A DNA stretch of 64,000 nucleotides. Source: a virus. The notes under the pieces are model-generated. The model was not told where the DNA came from. It worked only from the letters and a program-made list of their open reading frames with translations, and searched no databases. The stretch is taken from positions 1 to 64,000 of the IMG/VR virus record IMGVR_UViG_3300005096_000137. One strand, written 5' to 3'. Shown here piece after piece: positions 49,696 to 55,985 of the stretch; position 1 is the stretch's first letter; each line of letters begins with the position of its first letter. The position numbers were made by a program, and so were the translations under genes.

Positions 49696-50311
49696 ATTCA
49701 AAGGCAAAGCGTATCGACCCGAGTGTCCCTTCCACATGTGTGGCGAGGATACTTCACTGTTCAAGGTTCAGATTACAGCGGAACCACCCTGGGTGTTGGT
49801 GAGTGGCGACCCCGTCATGGTCAATGATTACCAATACACCATCATCGATTGGCTACCCATCGACCGGTCAAAGAACGAATACTATCTCTTCGTGAGCGGT
49901 GAGAGTTTTCTGCAATTCGCTCAGAAGTATGTGGACGGGTATCTGAATGCTGAGCTACCCTGTCTGAATACAGTCATGGACTGGATGACAGATGCACCAG
50001 TTGATTATTACACCTACGAGTGTGAAGTGGATGACAGGGTTGCAAACTGGGAGGTACTAATGGAGGACACTCTCCGCTTTTCACTCAGGGAGCTGATGCA
50101 GGATTTGATTGCGTATCATCGCCAGATTGTGTTCGCCTGCACAAATCCTCGCAGCGATGGGGCATACCGACTCCGGCTGACCTGTGACTTACCAATTGCG
50201 TACAGTGTTCGTCCCACCGACGAACCGCATGTGTACGACCACATTATTGAAGTTGCCATCGTGGCAGACCCAGGTAAGAAATGCTCACGACCAGACTGGA
50301 TCGCGGAATGA
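49688..50311 (+). CDS. Two-domain hypothetical protein (YxLFV plus PIxY domains)
   Basis: 207 residues from GTG 49688, preceded by GGAGGAAGA. The N-terminal part (VMVNDYQYTIIDWLP, EYYLFVSG) is related to the genes at 45507 and 45788. The C-terminal part (LPIAYSVRP, DHIIEVAIV) is related to the ends of the genes at 52228 and 53332. It thus links two small families. Role unknown. Confidence 0.55.
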   Translation: MLEFKGKAYRPECPFHMCGEDTSLFKVQITAEPPWVLVSGDPVMVNDYQYTIIDWLPIDRSKNEYYLFVSGESFLQFAQKYVDGYLNAELPCLNTVMDWMTDAPVDYYTYECEVDDRVANWEVLMEDTLRFSLRELMQDLIAYHRQIVFACTNPRSDGAYRLRLTCDLPIAYSVRPTDEPHVYDHIIEVAIVADPGKKCSRPDWIAE

Positions 50312-50454
50312 ACGTCTTTGATTTACGAGACATAGTACAGGCAGCCATTGACAGCGGTCAAGGGCTCGCCGAGGTTACCATGTGGGTCAACGGTAGAGAC
50401 AGCCCTATCATGAGTACTGACCTAACTGAGGGTGAGTTGAGTCTCGAAGAATAA
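50308..50454 (+). CDS. ELxxxL array member 10
   Basis: 48 residues: NVFDLRDIVQAAIDSGQGLAEVTMWVNG and an acidic end (GELSLEE). It overlaps the previous stop as ATGA. The next gene is a close copy at base level. Confidence 0.6.
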   Translation: MNVFDLRDIVQAAIDSGQGLAEVTMWVNGRDSPIMSTDLTEGELSLEE

Positions 50455-50469
50455 TGATTGGAGCGCAGA

Positions 50470-50616
50470 ATGAACGTCTTTGCTTTACGAGACCGGTTAC
50501 AGGCAGCCATTGACAGCGGTCATGGAGACTGTGAGGTTATAATGTCTGTTCCAGGTGATGAAATACCGGCTAGGGACACTGAAATCATAGATGGTGAATT
50601 CGTCATCGAAGACTGA
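50470..50616 (+). CDS. ELxxxL array member 11
   Basis: 48 residues: NVFALRDRLQAAIDSGHGDCEVIMSVPG, ending DGEFVIED. GGAGCGCAG precedes the ATG. Offset from member 10 is 162 bases with long identical stretches, so the copy is recent. Confidence 0.65.
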   Translation: MNVFALRDRLQAAIDSGHGDCEVIMSVPGDEIPARDTEIIDGEFVIED

Positions 50617-50628
50617 GGTTAGGAATAC

Positions 50629-50777
50629 ATGACGTTAAACGAATTGCTGACTGTGGTGGGAGATGCTGTTGCCGTCCTGGATGAAACCACCAGCTCAAAG
50701 ACCTGGAGGGCCCGTACATAACGGACGTCACCCAGGGTGCCAGCGAATGTATTATCTTTGTTGACGACGTTTATTAG
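50629..50777 (+). pseudogene. ELxxxL array member 12, frameshifted
   Basis: From ATG 50629 it reads TLNELLTVVGDAVAVLDETTSSK and stops at 50721. One extra base near the AAA run at 50697-50699 would let it go on as DLEGPYITDV and ECIIFVDDVY to the TAG at 50775. That end fits the family. As written only 30 residues are made. Confidence 0.5.
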
Positions 50778-50786
50778 GAGTGAACC

Positions 50787-50945
50787 ATGATTGTAGACGA
50801 ATTGATTGCTCATCTTGAGCGACTGTCGGACGATGGTTTCGGACGCCATGAAGCTCAGGTCGAGGGACATGTCGGCGAACTCAGTGACATTGAGAGCGTC
50901 GAAGTTTGCGATGATGAAGTATTCATTATCACTGACCACTTGTAA
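50787..50945 (+). CDS. ELxxxL array member 13
   Basis: 52 residues: IVDELIAHLERLSDDGFGRHEAQV, then SDIESVEVCDDEVFII at the end. TAGGAG precedes the ATG. The DDEVFII ending is close to members 11 and 15. Confidence 0.65.
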   Translation: MIVDELIAHLERLSDDGFGRHEAQVEGHVGELSDIESVEVCDDEVFIITDHL

Positions 50946-50955
50946 GGAGAGACGA

Positions 50956-51138
50956 ATGACACAGAAGATTGTACTGGGCCAACTGATTGAGAAGTTACAG
51001 AAACTCGCTGAGGATGGTCACCAGTACACACCAGTCCACGTGCAGGATGGTTCGTCCGGTATAAAAGTCATCACCGGTATTGCTGTTGCTGATGACTACG
51101 AAAACGTGGAAATCCTTACTGAGTATCCGGAGGATTGA
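50956..51138 (+). CDS. ELxxxL array member 14
   Basis: 60 residues: IVLGQLIEKLQKLAEDGHQYTPV, then GIAVADDYENVEILTE. AAGGAGAG precedes the ATG. It is close to member 16 in the G-x-L-(I/V)-EKLQ-x-L part. Confidence 0.65.
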   Translation: MTQKIVLGQLIEKLQKLAEDGHQYTPVHVQDGSSGIKVITGIAVADDYENVEILTEYPED

Positions 51139-51140
51139 GA

Positions 51141-51317
51141 ATGAGACTTGGACAATTACTTGCTCAGGTGAAGGAAGCAGTTGACGCCGGGCACGGGCAC
51201 ATGGACGTCATACTCTGGTGCAACGGAGCTACGATACCTGCTGATCGCACTGACATTTGTGACGGTGAATTCATCATCGACGTATATCCAAAGGTGACGA
51301 CATGCCCCGACAAATGA
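51141..51317 (+). CDS. ELxxxL array member 15
   Basis: 58 residues from ATG 51141 (GGAGGA 8 bases upstream): RLGQLLAQVKEAVDAGHGHMDVILW, then DGEFIIDVYP. It overlaps the next gene by 16 bases. Confidence 0.65.
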   Translation: MRLGQLLAQVKEAVDAGHGHMDVILWCNGATIPADRTDICDGEFIIDVYPKVTTCPDK

Positions 51318-51487
51318 TACTCGGCGAACTGGTCGAGAAGTTACAGGCACTCGTGGCTGCGGGTCACGGGTACACACCCGTTCAGGCTGTGAGTCGGCTG
51401 ACGGAGATGGTAGTTGTGGATGTTGCAGCCGACGATGAGGACGAATACGTGAATCTCTATGTTGAACCTCAAGGAGTAGGCAAATGA
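51302..51487 (+). CDS. ELxxxL array member 16
   Basis: 61 residues: MILGELVEKLQALVAAGHGYTPV, then VDVAADDEDEYVNLYVEP. AAGGTGACGAC precedes the ATG. The stop overlaps the next start as ATGA. Confidence 0.65.
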   Translation: MPRQMILGELVEKLQALVAAGHGYTPVQAVSRLTEMVVVDVAADDEDEYVNLYVEPQGVGK

Positions 51488-51630
51488 AAGTTAGTGAACT
51501 GATCCAACTGTTGATGAAGTATCCAGCGAGTGATGACGTGGAGTTTCTGGTCCCGGGGGACGACCCCTGGCCTATCGAAACGGTCACAGCAGATAGTCCC
51601 GGGGTGACATACATCATTGCCGATGATTAA
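51484..51630 (+). CDS. ELxxxL array member 17
   Basis: 48 residues: KVSELIQLLMKYPASDDVEFLVPG, ending VTYIIADD. This is the plainest form of the family: helix, acidic turn, two strands. Confidence 0.7.
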   Translation: MKVSELIQLLMKYPASDDVEFLVPGDDPWPIETVTADSPGVTYIIADD

Positions 51631-51631
51631 G

Positions 51632-51673
51632 GAGTAAACCATGATTGTTTCTGAATTGATTGAGAAGTTGCAG
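51632..51673 (+). repeat. 42-base exact direct repeat, copy 1
   Basis: Covers the ribosome site, ATG and first codons of array member 18; the same 42 bases return at 51802-51843 at the head of member 19. Confidence 0.9.
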
Positions 51674-51814
51674 ATAGTAGCCAGTCATGGTTATGCTGAC
51701 TCTGATGTGCGGGACCTTGTGACGGACAACTTGATGTTGGAGGTTGTGGTGGTGGCTGGCAGTTTGTATCTTATCGCGGGGGTACCTGAGGTGAACGAGG
51801 AGAGTAAACCATGA
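51641..51814 (+). CDS. ELxxxL array member 18
   Basis: 57 residues: IVSELIEKLQIVASHGYADSDV, then LEVVVVAGSLYLIAG. The first 32 coding bases are identical to those of member 19. The stop overlaps the next start as ATGA. Confidence 0.65.
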   Translation: MIVSELIEKLQIVASHGYADSDVRDLVTDNLMLEVVVVAGSLYLIAGVPEVNEESKP

Positions 51815-51843
51815 TTGTTTCTGAATTGATTGAGAAGTTGCAG
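51802..51843 (+). repeat. 42-base exact direct repeat, copy 2
   Basis: Identical to 51632-51673, including the region before the ATG, marking a recent duplication of one array unit. Confidence 0.9.
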
Positions 51844-51969
51844 GAGGCTGACGCGAATAACGAGGTTGACATTGAATTACCAGGTGGTGTGGAACTTGAT
51901 GTTTCAGGAATTCACTTCTACCTCTACCGTGTAGCCATCCAAACCACAACGAAGCATAAGACATACTGA
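51811..51969 (+). CDS. ELxxxL array member 19
   Basis: 52 residues: IVSELIEKLQEADANNEVDIELPG, then LDVSGIHFYLYRVAI. It ends the array 6 bases before tRNA-Ala. Confidence 0.65.
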   Translation: MIVSELIEKLQEADANNEVDIELPGGVELDVSGIHFYLYRVAIQTTTKHKTY

Positions 51970-51975
51970 ACAAAT

Positions 51976-52046
51976 GGGCTGTTAGTATAACGGGATTACC
52001 CCGGTTTTGCATACCGGAAATCAGGGTTCGATTCCCTGATGGTCCA
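51976..52046 (+). tRNA. tRNA-Ala (TGC)
   Basis: Acceptor GGGCTGT/ATGGTCC with wobble pairs, anticodon loop TTTGCAT on CCGGT/ACCGG, T arm CAGGG-TTCGATT-CCCTG. No CCA encoded. Confidence 0.85.
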
Positions 52047-52051
52047 CTTTT

Positions 52052-52133
52052 AAGCGCGAAGACTGGTTCGACTCCAGTACGCTCGTCGAGGTTCGGTAGG
52101 GAAGTCAGGTTCGATTCCTGATGATTGAGGTCT
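52052..52133 (+). other. tRNA T-arm fragments
   Basis: Two T-arm-like hairpins follow tRNA-Ala: ACTGG-TTCGACT-CCAGT near 52067 and TCAGG-TTCGATT-CCTGA near 52106. The first lies in an AGCG/CGCT helix, making an acceptor-T-arm minihelix. No D or anticodon arm is present. They may be relics or truncated tRNA mimics. Confidence 0.45.
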
Positions 52134-52227
52134 GGGTGTAGGACACAGCTCCCAGGCTAAGGGTGGTCTCCAGGACGCGCTTAATCCCCGTAAGGGATGT
52201 GTCATTTTACAACTGAAAGGGTGCGGT

Positions 52228-52617
52228 ATGAACCACGACGACATGAATTTCCAAGGGTTTATTGCCGAGAGACTGACTGGGTTCCTGAGTAATCTACCGG
52301 TACCTATTCATCCAGATGCAGAATTACTGAGTGTGGGGAAGAACATCCCAGTTGATCCACGACTCGGCAAGAAGCACTTGCTCACTTACTACATCGCCCC
52401 AATGATTGAAGACCTAGTGGCACCAATTCGTGAGAAGAACGTTCCGGTTAAATTCGTGGATTTGCCGCCCCTTGAAGACGGGAGAACTGAAGTTCCGCTT
52501 GACACCTCACTGCCAATTCGGTACTGTGTAAAGTATGTTCCAGGGGAGCCCTTTGACACAGTGATTCATGTGCTTGAACTCAACGTAGTGTACCTGTACG
52601 CTAGGTGTGGAAGGTAG
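52228..52617 (+). CDS. PIxY-family hypothetical protein 1
   Basis: 129 residues; AAAGGGTGCGG precedes the ATG. Helical start (FIAERLTGFLSNL), then LPIRYCVKYVPGEPFDTVIHVLEL, the block it shares with the genes at 49688 and 53332. It stands between tRNAs. Function unknown. Confidence 0.55.
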   Translation: MNHDDMNFQGFIAERLTGFLSNLPVPIHPDAELLSVGKNIPVDPRLGKKHLLTYYIAPMIEDLVAPIREKNVPVKFVDLPPLEDGRTEVPLDTSLPIRYCVKYVPGEPFDTVIHVLELNVVYLYARCGR

Positions 52618-52621
52618 TCAT

Positions 52622-52708
52622 GGAAGGTAGGCAGATATTGGTTTGCTGCCCCTGTTTTGAAAACAGTACGTCGTAAAGGCGGTGCGAGTTCGATTCCCGC
52701 ACCTTCCG
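52622..52708 (+). tRNA. tRNA-Ser (TGA)
   Basis: Class II tRNA with perfect acceptor GGAAGGT/ACCTTCC, loop TTTGAAA (anticodon TGA) and a long variable arm. No CCA encoded. Confidence 0.9.
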
Positions 52709-52709
52709 C

Positions 52710-52777
52710 TGTCGCTTACCAGTGGTAAGGGACTTACAAAGGCTTTCGCTGAGCCAGCCTGGTCAAATCAGCGATAC
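52710..52777 (+). tRNA. tRNA-like, possibly Ala (CGC), abnormal T arm
   Basis: TGTCGCT and AGCGATA form a full 7-pair acceptor. GGCT-TTCGCTG-AGCC could be the anticodon arm. The usual T arm is missing. It fits exactly between two tRNAs, so it is probably processed with them. Confidence 0.4.
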
Positions 52778-52860
52778 GAGAGGGAGGTAGATGTTGGCTT
52801 TGCTACACCTGTCCGTTAGACAGGGGCTTCGGTCTGTGGGTTCGATTCCCACCCCTTTCG
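52778..52860 (+). tRNA. tRNA, GTT anticodon, class II-like variable arm
   Basis: Acceptor GAGAGGG/CCCTTTC, D arm GTAG/CTAC, stem CCTGT/ACAGG with loop CCGTTAG, T arm GTGGG-TTCGATT-CCCAC. Position 33 is C, not T, and the variable arm (GGCTTCGGTC) is long for tRNA-Asn, so identity is unsure. Confidence 0.6.
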
Positions 52861-52865
52861 CTTTG

Positions 52866-52953
52866 GGAAGATAGTCAGATATTGGTTGGCTGTACCTGCT
52901 TGGAAAGCAGGCGGCGTTAATTCGCCGTGTGGGTTCGATTCCTGCATCTTCCG
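52866..52953 (+). tRNA. tRNA-Ser (GGA)
   Basis: Class II tRNA with acceptor GGAAGAT/ATCTTCC, loop TTGGAAA on CCTGC/GCAGG, long variable arm. It resembles the TGA tRNA-Ser nearby. Confidence 0.9.
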
Positions 52954-52958
52954 CTCGG

Positions 52959-53016
52959 GCAGGTATCTTGGTGAGGGGAGATGATCACCCTGGGGGTTCG
53001 ATACCCTCTACTTGTT
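52959..53016 (+). tRNA. tRNA-like without D arm
   Basis: GCAGGTA/TACTTGT acceptor, GGTGA/TCACC stem with a 10-base loop, and T arm GGGGG-TTCGATA-CCCTC. There is no room for a D arm. No anticodon can be assigned. Confidence 0.4.
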
Positions 53017-53029
53017 CAGTGAGTGGGTT

Positions 53030-53221
53030 ATGGACGTGACAGGCCTGACCGCCTGGGAGGTAAGATTCCTCGCCCACTTGCATGGAGGACCCTACGAGGT
53101 GGGGACGTACATGGGTAAAAGTCCATTATGGAAGAACTACCCGCGTGCGTCGAGGTTCGTAACCTTACTCCTCCGCTTTAGTTTATCAACTGAACCGGCA
53201 CCGGATGGTGTTCCTTCGTGA
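53030..53221 (+). CDS. Possible small hypothetical protein
   Basis: 63 residues from ATG 53030, with TTG 53012 as an alternative. It has VTGLTAWEVRFLAHLHGGPYEVG and WKNYPRASRFVTLLLRF. It lies within a tRNA cluster and its ribosome site (GAGTGGG) is weak, so it could be non-coding. Confidence 0.4.
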   Translation: MDVTGLTAWEVRFLAHLHGGPYEVGTYMGKSPLWKNYPRASRFVTLLLRFSLSTEPAPDGVPS

Positions 53222-53331
53222 CTCACCCACGATAGGTTGGTAAGCGTTAATGGGCGGTCCCCGCGACAAGTCTATACGACAAACCGTCTGGGGTACGACT
53301 CCCCGCCCTTTGATACAAATGAGGTGGATGA
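53222..53331 (+). other. tRNA-like remnant
   Basis: TGGGG-TACGACT-CCCC resembles a T arm and GGGC/GCCC an acceptor end near 53250-53312, but no proper anticodon arm is found. It is probably a degraded or aberrant tRNA. Confidence 0.3.
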
Positions 53332-53751
53332 ATGTTTGATGACTGGATTGAATTCGACGAGCAGATGGTAGCTGATGTTGTGGCTGGTAATCTCAGACAA
53401 CGGCTTGCGTCTAACCCGCCCATTGCTATGATCCCTGACGTCCGAATGATACGTTGCTTCATCGAGGAGGAAATCAAGAATCCTAAACCTCTGTGGGAAC
53501 AGTACGATGGTCCGGTAAGCACTTATGATTTTGTTGATCCACCTTGTGCATGTCTGAGGACCATGATAGATGACCTGTGGCGGGTCATAATTGAGTCTTC
53601 ACCCGAGTCTCTGACATTTTACCGTCCAGAACCACAGCCCCAGCTAGATGGGGTTGTTGCAGGCGGGCGGATACCCGTGAGGTACACACATTTTGGCACT
53701 GATAAGTGGGGTTCCCACTGCATCGAAGTTTATCTGAAGGAGCCCAGTTAA
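53332..53751 (+). CDS. PIxY-family hypothetical protein 2
   Basis: 139 residues; GAGGTGG precedes the ATG. Helical acidic start (FDEQMVADVVAGNLRQRL), then IPVRYTHFGTDKWGSHCIEVYL at the end, aligned with 52228 and 49688. Its stop overlaps the next start as TAATG. Confidence 0.55.
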   Translation: MFDDWIEFDEQMVADVVAGNLRQRLASNPPIAMIPDVRMIRCFIEEEIKNPKPLWEQYDGPVSTYDFVDPPCACLRTMIDDLWRVIIESSPESLTFYRPEPQPQLDGVVAGGRIPVRYTHFGTDKWGSHCIEVYLKEPS

Positions 53752-54251
53752 TGCCTGATGGACACAGTTTCGTGATGTTGCTCACAATGGAGCATATCAC
53801 CCGACAAGTCCTGGAATCTGGACTTAATGCCGACACCCTCCTCGACTACCTATCTAGTGGTGAGATTTCTAGACACTGGAAACTCGCCGGCAACCGGGCA
53901 GAAGCTGATATCCGGGTGTTCAAAGAAACCTCCTCCCTCGAACATGATGAGCCCATTGCTGAGTTGATTCTCTGCCAAATGGGTTGTCGCTTTGCAATTG
54001 ATATCAAGCTTAACCTAGGTGACGACCTTGTTGTGAAGCTGCTGGAAGACCACACCCCCGTTTGGCTTGAGGGTTACCTGGCTCGCTGTGACTGGTCACT
54101 CCATAAGTCCTACAAGATTGAATCTAACCGTGACCGGAATATGGCGCTAAAGAAGCAGAAGCAGGCACTTCATAAGAAGTACTCTTCGACGGGCACCTAC
54201 TACGAGTATCGAAAACACGAATCATTTATTAACCCTGAGGCGACCGAATGA
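53751..54251 (+). CDS. Hypothetical protein with basic C-terminus
   Basis: 166 residues. Helical (EHITRQVLESGLNADTLLDYL), then strands (ELILCQMGCRFAIDIKLNL) and a C-terminal basic helix (NRDRNMALKKQKQALHKKY) ending YYEYRKHES. The end is shared with the next protein. No family is recognised. Confidence 0.6.
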   Translation: MPDGHSFVMLLTMEHITRQVLESGLNADTLLDYLSSGEISRHWKLAGNRAEADIRVFKETSSLEHDEPIAELILCQMGCRFAIDIKLNLGDDLVVKLLEDHTPVWLEGYLARCDWSLHKSYKIESNRDRNMALKKQKQALHKKYSSTGTYYEYRKHESFINPEATE

Positions 54252-54562
54252 ACAAGCGACACTGGGAGGACCTCCCCGACAAGGGCCCACCAATCCAGGA
54301 TACCCACAGACCTAATAAGAAGCGGGGCGGTGGTAAGAAGCCCTTTGGTATCGAATGCCGGCACATTATCAGTGAGGACCACTGGTCACGGAAACAGGGT
54401 AAAACCGTTTGGAGCTGGTTTTCCAAATGGCAAGAATGGCACATGTATCAGAAATACAAATTGGAGAAAGACCGTGATCAAGCTCTCACCACCCTTACAA
54501 GAAAAGCTGGACAGGTTCAGGCACTGGGACGCTCGTACTGGGAGTACCGAAAAGCTTCTTAG
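54248..54562 (+). CDS. Small basic protein
   Basis: 104 residues, rich in Lys, Arg and Trp (WSWFSKWQEWHMYQKYKLEKDRDQAL), ending YWEYRKAS, a relative of the previous protein's end. The Trp-Lys pattern may contact membranes or nucleic acid. ATGA overlap with the previous stop. Confidence 0.55.
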   Translation: MNKRHWEDLPDKGPPIQDTHRPNKKRGGGKKPFGIECRHIISEDHWSRKQGKTVWSWFSKWQEWHMYQKYKLEKDRDQALTTLTRKAGQVQALGRSYWEYRKAS

Positions 54563-54743
54563 TGTGATAGCCCACACCGTTGTGGGGATTTGCTTGTTGA
54601 TAGCCTCCTGGGTGTTCTTCAGCTATGTGCCTTTGAGTCTCGTCTTTGCAGTCATCATACTTTCCACGTCCTTCACGGCACTAGCGATGTTGCTTTACTG
54701 GTCATTCACAACCGTGTTCAAGTCTAAGGATCCAGAATGGTAA
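54474..54743 (+). CDS. Two-pass membrane protein 1
   Basis: 89 residues from GTG 54474 (GGAG 8 bases upstream), overlapping the previous gene by 89 bases in another frame. A short amphipathic head (LQEKLDRFRHWDART) leads to two hydrophobic segments (AHTVVGICLLIASWVFF, LVFAVIILSTSFTALAMLL), ending SFTTVFKSKDPE. First of three tandem relatives. Holin-like size, but no proof. Confidence 0.6.
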   Translation: MIKLSPPLQEKLDRFRHWDARTGSTEKLLSVIAHTVVGICLLIASWVFFSYVPLSLVFAVIILSTSFTALAMLLYWSFTTVFKSKDPEW

Positions 54744-55009
54744 CCTCTACGCAAAATACACTGCACAAGTTCAGGAAGTGGTACGCTCTCACTGGGGGTC
54801 TCGGAACGCTTCGTAACATTGTGGCATATTCGTTCGTGGCGTTGTGTGTCCCGTTGTATACCCTATTTGCTCTCGGTCTTGCGATAGCCATCTACAATAA
54901 TTTGGCGGAGATCATCCAGGGGCTTCTGGCGATTATACTTCCAGTGGCGTTCCTGTTATTGGGTTTGTGGTCATTCACAACCGTCTTCCCTCCAAAGGAA
55001 TCAAGATGA
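54737..55009 (+). CDS. Two-pass membrane protein 2
   Basis: 90 residues with the same plan: LHKFRKWYALTGGLGTLR, two hydrophobic segments, and SFTTVFPPKES at the end. It overlaps both neighbours. Confidence 0.65.
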   Translation: MVTSTQNTLHKFRKWYALTGGLGTLRNIVAYSFVALCVPLYTLFALGLAIAIYNNLAEIIQGLLAIILPVAFLLLGLWSFTTVFPPKESR

Positions 55010-55353
55010 CATTACCCTTAAAGACAGAGCTGGCGAAGTTCAAGAACTGGGACGACCAGACCAGTGCCCTTAAAACACTTCGTAGTTTGGGAGCAGGACT
55101 AATCGTTCTGGTGACGGTACTCACGGTCCTCTGGCTCCTGTACCAAGCCAGAATAGGGCTGCTCCTGATTGCAATGGCAGCCCTTATGACCTGTGCAATC
55201 ATTGGTGGTGGCGTCTGTATCCTCTACCTGATTGGCTGGGCGTTCAAAACCATCTATGCGATAATGTTCCCTGAAGGTCTGGGGGTCGAGGACGAGGACG
55301 AGGACGATTATGAATCTCATGCTGACTGGGTACGTCGAGATATGGAGCTGTAG
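55006..55353 (+). CDS. Two-pass membrane protein 3
   Basis: 115 residues from ATG 55006 (AAAGGAATC upstream). LAKFKNWDDQTSALKTLR, two hydrophobic segments, and an added acidic tail (EDEDEDDYESH). The three genes are tandem duplicates; a role in the host envelope is likely but unproved. Confidence 0.65.
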   Translation: MTLPLKTELAKFKNWDDQTSALKTLRSLGAGLIVLVTVLTVLWLLYQARIGLLLIAMAALMTCAIIGGGVCILYLIGWAFKTIYAIMFPEGLGVEDEDEDDYESHADWVRRDMEL

Positions 55354-55557
55354 ATGAGCAGAACGAATAGAGGTGAGAAGGGTCCAGGCTACGATTATTG
55401 GACGAGCCGGTTACCCGGACCCTGTGGGATGATACCCGGACGCCAGACAAAGAAGTGGACGGCTCGACACGAGCGACGTAAAGACAAAGACAAATGCCGA
55501 GACCCTGAGGAGGTTGATGATGTCGGAGGCGAGAGACCACCTGATGACAGTGATTGA
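55354..55557 (+). CDS. Small charged protein
   Basis: 67 residues, ATG directly after the previous TAG. Basic middle (QTKKWTARHERRKDKDK) and an acidic end. Probably disordered; no family is recognised. Confidence 0.5.
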   Translation: MSRTNRGEKGPGYDYWTSRLPGPCGMIPGRQTKKWTARHERRKDKDKCRDPEEVDDVGGERPPDDSD

Positions 55558-55675
55558 CACCTACCGGTTCTGTGAAGATGCCTGCGGCTGGTTTATGATC
55601 ACCATACCTCTATGGGCTATAGCCGTCGGTTTGTCTGTGGTAGTCAATGAGGTGTATGCGTGGCAAAGCAGATAA
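55520..55675 (+). CDS. Small membrane protein
   Basis: 51 residues from ATG 55520, AGGAGG 7 bases upstream. One strongly hydrophobic segment (WFMITIPLWAIAVGLSVVV). It overlaps the previous gene by 38 bases in another frame. Too short for most gene finders. Confidence 0.55.
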   Translation: MSEARDHLMTVIDTYRFCEDACGWFMITIPLWAIAVGLSVVVNEVYAWQSR

Positions 55676-55788
55676 TCTGGGACCTCCTGATGGTTAGTCT
55701 CTCAGTCACAGCGTTCGTGCTTGCCCTAAACCTAGTCATAGCAATGAGTTACGTTATATTCGACGCTTTCATACAATGGATGGTATAA
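55660..55788 (+). CDS. Small membrane protein (GTG start)
   Basis: 42 residues from GTG 55660, with GAGGTG upstream. One hydrophobic segment (LMVSLSVTAFVLALNLVIAM). Its TAA overlaps the next ATG as TAATG, supporting translation. Confidence 0.55.
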   Translation: MAKQIIWDLLMVSLSVTAFVLALNLVIAMSYVIFDAFIQWMV

Positions 55789-55970
55789 TGGTACAGAAGC
55801 CTAAAGGACGTGAACACCATCCCAGTGACAGACCCTGGATGAAGTGGGTCAAGATATTCAGCAATCGGAAAGACCGACAGGCAACAAAACAGAAGATTCA
55901 TCACGAAGAGTACGAAGATATCCCTAAAGACCAGCCAACCAAAACGGAAGACCCGTGGGGTTGGGACTAA
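55788..55970 (+). CDS. Small charged protein
   Basis: 60 residues. Basic start (VQKPKGREHHPSDRPWMKW), acidic end. A TATAAT lies over its start codon and may be a coincidence. No family is recognised. Confidence 0.5.
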   Translation: MVQKPKGREHHPSDRPWMKWVKIFSNRKDRQATKQKIHHEEYEDIPKDQPTKTEDPWGWD

Positions 55971-55985
55971 CCAAAGGAGACCCTA

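Noticed and set aside
52778-52860. Possible ochre suppressor tRNA (TTA within the anticodon loop)
   Set aside because: The TTA would need a badly mismatched stem; the normal 7-base loop on a perfect stem gives GTT.
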